61,625 nt of DNA, from the NCBI GenBank assembly GCA_038318565.1, contig JBBQCI010000010.1, positions 1 through 61,625 on the forward strand. The letters run 5' to 3'. This DNA comes from UBA11346 sp038318565. GTDB taxonomy: Bacteria > Planctomycetota > UBA11346. A model generated the notes under the pieces. That model was not told where the DNA came from, made no database searches, and worked only from the letters and a program-made list of their open reading frames with translations. Shown piece after piece: positions 59,897 through 61,625 of this stretch (the first letter of the stretch is position 1; the number at the start of each line of letters is the position of its first letter). A program made the translations under genes and the position numbers.

Positions 59897-61200
59897 GGCA
59901 CCACCACTAGGCGGTCCCGGCCTTGATCCTTGGCCTGATAGAGTCCACGGTCTGCACGTTCGAGAGCCGCACGAGCCCCTTCGCCGTCGTGCACCAGAGT
60001 GGCACCAAACGAGGCGGTGAGGCGACGCTCTGGGTGGTCTGGCTCAGGCAGGGCCTCGGCGACCGCGGCTCGCAGCTGCTCGCCAATACGCGCGAGCTGG
60101 GCAAAATCCTCGACAACCATGCAAATGGCGAACTCCTCGCCGCCCCAGCGGCAGGCCAGGCCGGAAGTCGGCAGACCGTGCTCCAGCAGCTGCGCTACTG
60201 TGCGCAGCGCAAGATCGCCAGCCGGATGGCCGAACACATCGTTGTAGCGCTTGAGATGATCCATGTCGCACATGACCACGGCCAGTGGGGTCTTCACCCG
60301 CCGCGACTGCGCAACAAGCTCGTCAAGCCGACGGAGGAATTCGTGCCGACCGAGTAGTCCCGTCAAGTCGTCGCGCAATGCCATGCCACGGGCCTGTTCG
60401 ACCAGCTCGACCGCGGCCAGGGCGATACCGCCGAGACGTGCCAAGGCTTGGGCCAACTCGACTGCGATGCGTGCGCCGTCGACACCGGCGGCGAGCCGCA
60501 GCGACAACGCCCCCCGCGGAGCTTCGCCAGTTGCCGCACCCTGAACCTGACGGCGGTCGGCGCGCAATGGGGCAATGACACGGACCTCGCCCGGACTGCG
60601 TCGTAGGAGGGTGCGGGCCTCGTTGGCCACATAGCACTCGTCTGCGTCCGGCTCGCGATGCGACGGCCGTCCCTGGACATCAAGTCCGGCCCGGCAGACC
60701 GGCTCGCCGCCACGCGACAGAAATACCTGGATTTCCCGGGCTTCTGGAGCGACCGAGCGCGCCCGCGAGGCGAGAACGGTGGCGAACTGATTCAGTTCCC
60801 GCGCCGCTGACAGGGCCACGCAGGCATCGAGCAGCAGCGGGAACCGGCCGATCTGCCTATCGAGGTCGGCTCGCTCGCGCTCGGCATCGCGCAGTTCACG
60901 GCGCAACGGCAGGACGAGACCGTCCTCACGCCGGCCCAACCACATCGCCCAGGCCGCCGCCGCTGCCACCGCTGCTGCGCTCCAGCCCGACCACATCACC
61001 CAGCCGCCGCCAAAGACGCTGGCGGCCGGCAGCAAGGCGGCCGCGGCGGGCACCCCAATGCGCCACCAACCTGCCGTAACGATGACGGCGCAGCCGGCAA
61101 CGACCCACGGCCCCAGACCCATCAGACCGGCAGCTGCACAACCCGCCCCTGCCAGAGCGCATGCGAGTGAGCGCAATAGATGATCGGGGGGCAAGGACAC
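59893..61200 (-). CDS. Membrane-bound diguanylate cyclase (GGEEF) without I-site
   Basis: About 435 residues if it starts at the GTG at 61198-61200; the frame is open to 61575 but would then overlap divergent hisB. No ribosome site is clear, so the start is uncertain. Hydrophobic segments lie near the N-terminus (A-C-A-L-A-G-A-G-C-A-A-A-G, A-G-C-A-V-I-V-T-A-G-W-W). A coiled region, a GAF-like region and the GGDEF domain (D-D-L-T-G-L-L-G, D-M-D-H-L-K-R-Y-N-D-V-F-G-H, C-R-W-G-G-E-E-F) follow. The RxxD inhibition site five residues upstream is absent (P-T-S-G). Coupled by ATGA to the next GGDEF gene, which does have an I-site. Confidence 0.9.
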   Translation of the reverse strand: MSLPPDHLLRSLACALAGAGCAAAGLMGLGPWVVAGCAVIVTAGWWRIGVPAAAALLPAASVFGGGWVMWSGWSAAAVAAAAAWAMWLGRREDGLVLPLRRELRDAERERADLDRQIGRFPLLLDACVALSAARELNQFATVLASRARSVAPEAREIQVFLSRGGEPVCRAGLDVQGRPSHREPDADECYVANEARTLLRRSPGEVRVIAPLRADRRQVQGAATGEAPRGALSLRLAAGVDGARIAVELAQALARLGGIALAAVELVEQARGMALRDDLTGLLGRHEFLRRLDELVAQSRRVKTPLAVVMCDMDHLKRYNDVFGHPAGDLALRTVAQLLEHGLPTSGLACRWGGEEFAICMVVEDFAQLARIGEQLRAAVAEALPEPDHPERRLTASFGATLVHDGEGARAALERADRGLYQAKDQGRDRLVVVP

Positions 61201-61293
61201 TGTGGACTGAGTATGCGTACCAGGAACAGAAAGTGAATTGCCGGATCCAGGGGGACGGACTGGCTGCCGGCTGCCGCCGCATACCCTGCGGCC

Positions 61294-61625
61294 ATGCCCC
61301 GCACCGCGACCGTAGCGCGCAAGACGCGCGAAACCGATATCACTGCCACCTGGAACCTGGATACCGCTGGTACGGCCGAGGTTTCGACCGGGATCGGCTT
61401 CCTCGACCACATGATCGAGGCCCTGAGCAAGCACAGCGGCACGACCATCCGTCTGTCCTGCGCCGGGGATCTGCACATCGACGGCCACCACACCACCGAG
61501 GATTGCGGCATCGTGCTCGGCCAATGCCTGCGCCAAGCCCTGGCCGACCGCACCGGTATCGAGCGTTTCGGTCACATCGCCTGCCCGCTCGACGAAGCCT
61601 TGGTAGAGGCGACCATCGACATCAG
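61294..61625 (+). CDS. hisB: Imidazoleglycerol-phosphate dehydratase, N-terminal part (cut by window edge)
   Basis: Known role: sixth step of histidine synthesis, cytoplasmic. The first 110 codons are in the window. Seen: E-T-D-I-T-A-T-W-N-L-D, G-I-G-F-L-D-H-M-I-E-A-L-S-K-H-S and D-G-H-H-T-T-E-D, the manganese-binding His-rich motif. It continues G-I-V-L-G-Q and D-E-A-L-V-E-A. It is the monofunctional type at its N-terminus (no phosphatase domain fused in front). Divergent from the GGDEF gene; the 93 bases between show no clear promoter. Confidence 0.95.
   Translation, partial: MPRTATVARKTRETDITATWNLDTAGTAEVSTGIGFLDHMIEALSKHSGTTIRLSCAGDLHIDGHHTTEDCGIVLGQCLRQALADRTGIERFGHIACPLDEALVEATIDI

Noticed and set aside
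61201..61575. N-terminal extension of the distal GGDEF protein
   Set aside because: It is antisense to hisB, whose His-rich metal motif is unmistakable.

Overview
The window looks like part of a high-GC chromosome of a strictly anaerobic, sugar-fermenting bacterium. Two electron-bifurcating type [FeFe]-hydrogenase operons, the maturases HydE and HydG, Pta, AdhE and Rex point to fermentation to acetate, ethanol and H2. Glycoside hydrolases paired with AraC-type regulators, together with pseudopilins ending in an H-X9-DG motif, are typical of the PVC superphylum (Lentisphaerota or Opitutales-like Verrucomicrobiota). That placement is inference from gene content; there is no rRNA gene in the window.

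Layout. (1) 1-9040, minus strand: hydrogenase operon 1 (NuoE-like, NuoF-like and HydA subunits), then pta, hydE, hydG and the start of an aspartate ammonia-lyase gene cut by the left edge. (2) 9285-20426, plus strand, divergent from (1): an 11-gene complex I operon, nuoABCDHIJKLMN, with no nuoEFG. Most genes overlap, but two joints (nuoH-nuoI and nuoK-nuoL) are opened by related spacers packed with hairpins. (3) 20430-26012: two small orphan proteins, then an ExbB/TolQ-ExbD/TolR-TolA-like trio. The 993-residue third member has an Ala-rich helical stalk and ends in a CBM9-like fold and a second beta domain, followed by a possible small lipoprotein. (4) 26085-45288: a glycan-utilisation island. 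One operon holds two pseudopilins, a GH95 and a GH29 fucosidase and an SGNH esterase. Beyond it lie an FAD oxidoreductase, a six-hairpin glycosidase, an MFS transporter and a GH2 beta-galactosidase. Five AraC regulators occur in the whole window, four of them here and mostly divergent from an enzyme gene. (5) 45303-53561, minus strand: redox/H2 locus 2, in the order rex, NuoE-like, NuoF-like, HydA, a 79-residue 2Fe-2S protein, a PAS-containing sensory [FeFe] hydrogenase and a SpoIIE-type phosphatase. (6) 53827-56478: adhE, divergent from rex. (7) 56534-61625: an AraC regulator with a divergent uroporphyrinogen-decarboxylase-like protein, two coupled GGDEF proteins, and the start of hisB cut by the right edge.

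How it fits together: sugars are released by the island, and glycolytic NADH and reduced ferredoxin are reoxidised by two HydABC-type enzymes or by AdhE, while Pta yields acetyl phosphate. Rex (NADH sensing) and the HydS-phosphatase pair (putative H2 sensing) are encoded in the second hydrogenase operon and could adjust the split between H2 and ethanol. Complex I without its NADH module could use ferredoxin or another donor to pump ions. The most unusual items are the rex-hydrogenase-HydS-phosphatase operon, the TolA-like/CBM9 fusion with its own proton channel, the pseudopilins in a fucosidase operon, and the hairpin-array spacers inside the nuo operon. No tRNA, rRNA, CRISPR array, transposase or prophage gene was recognised.
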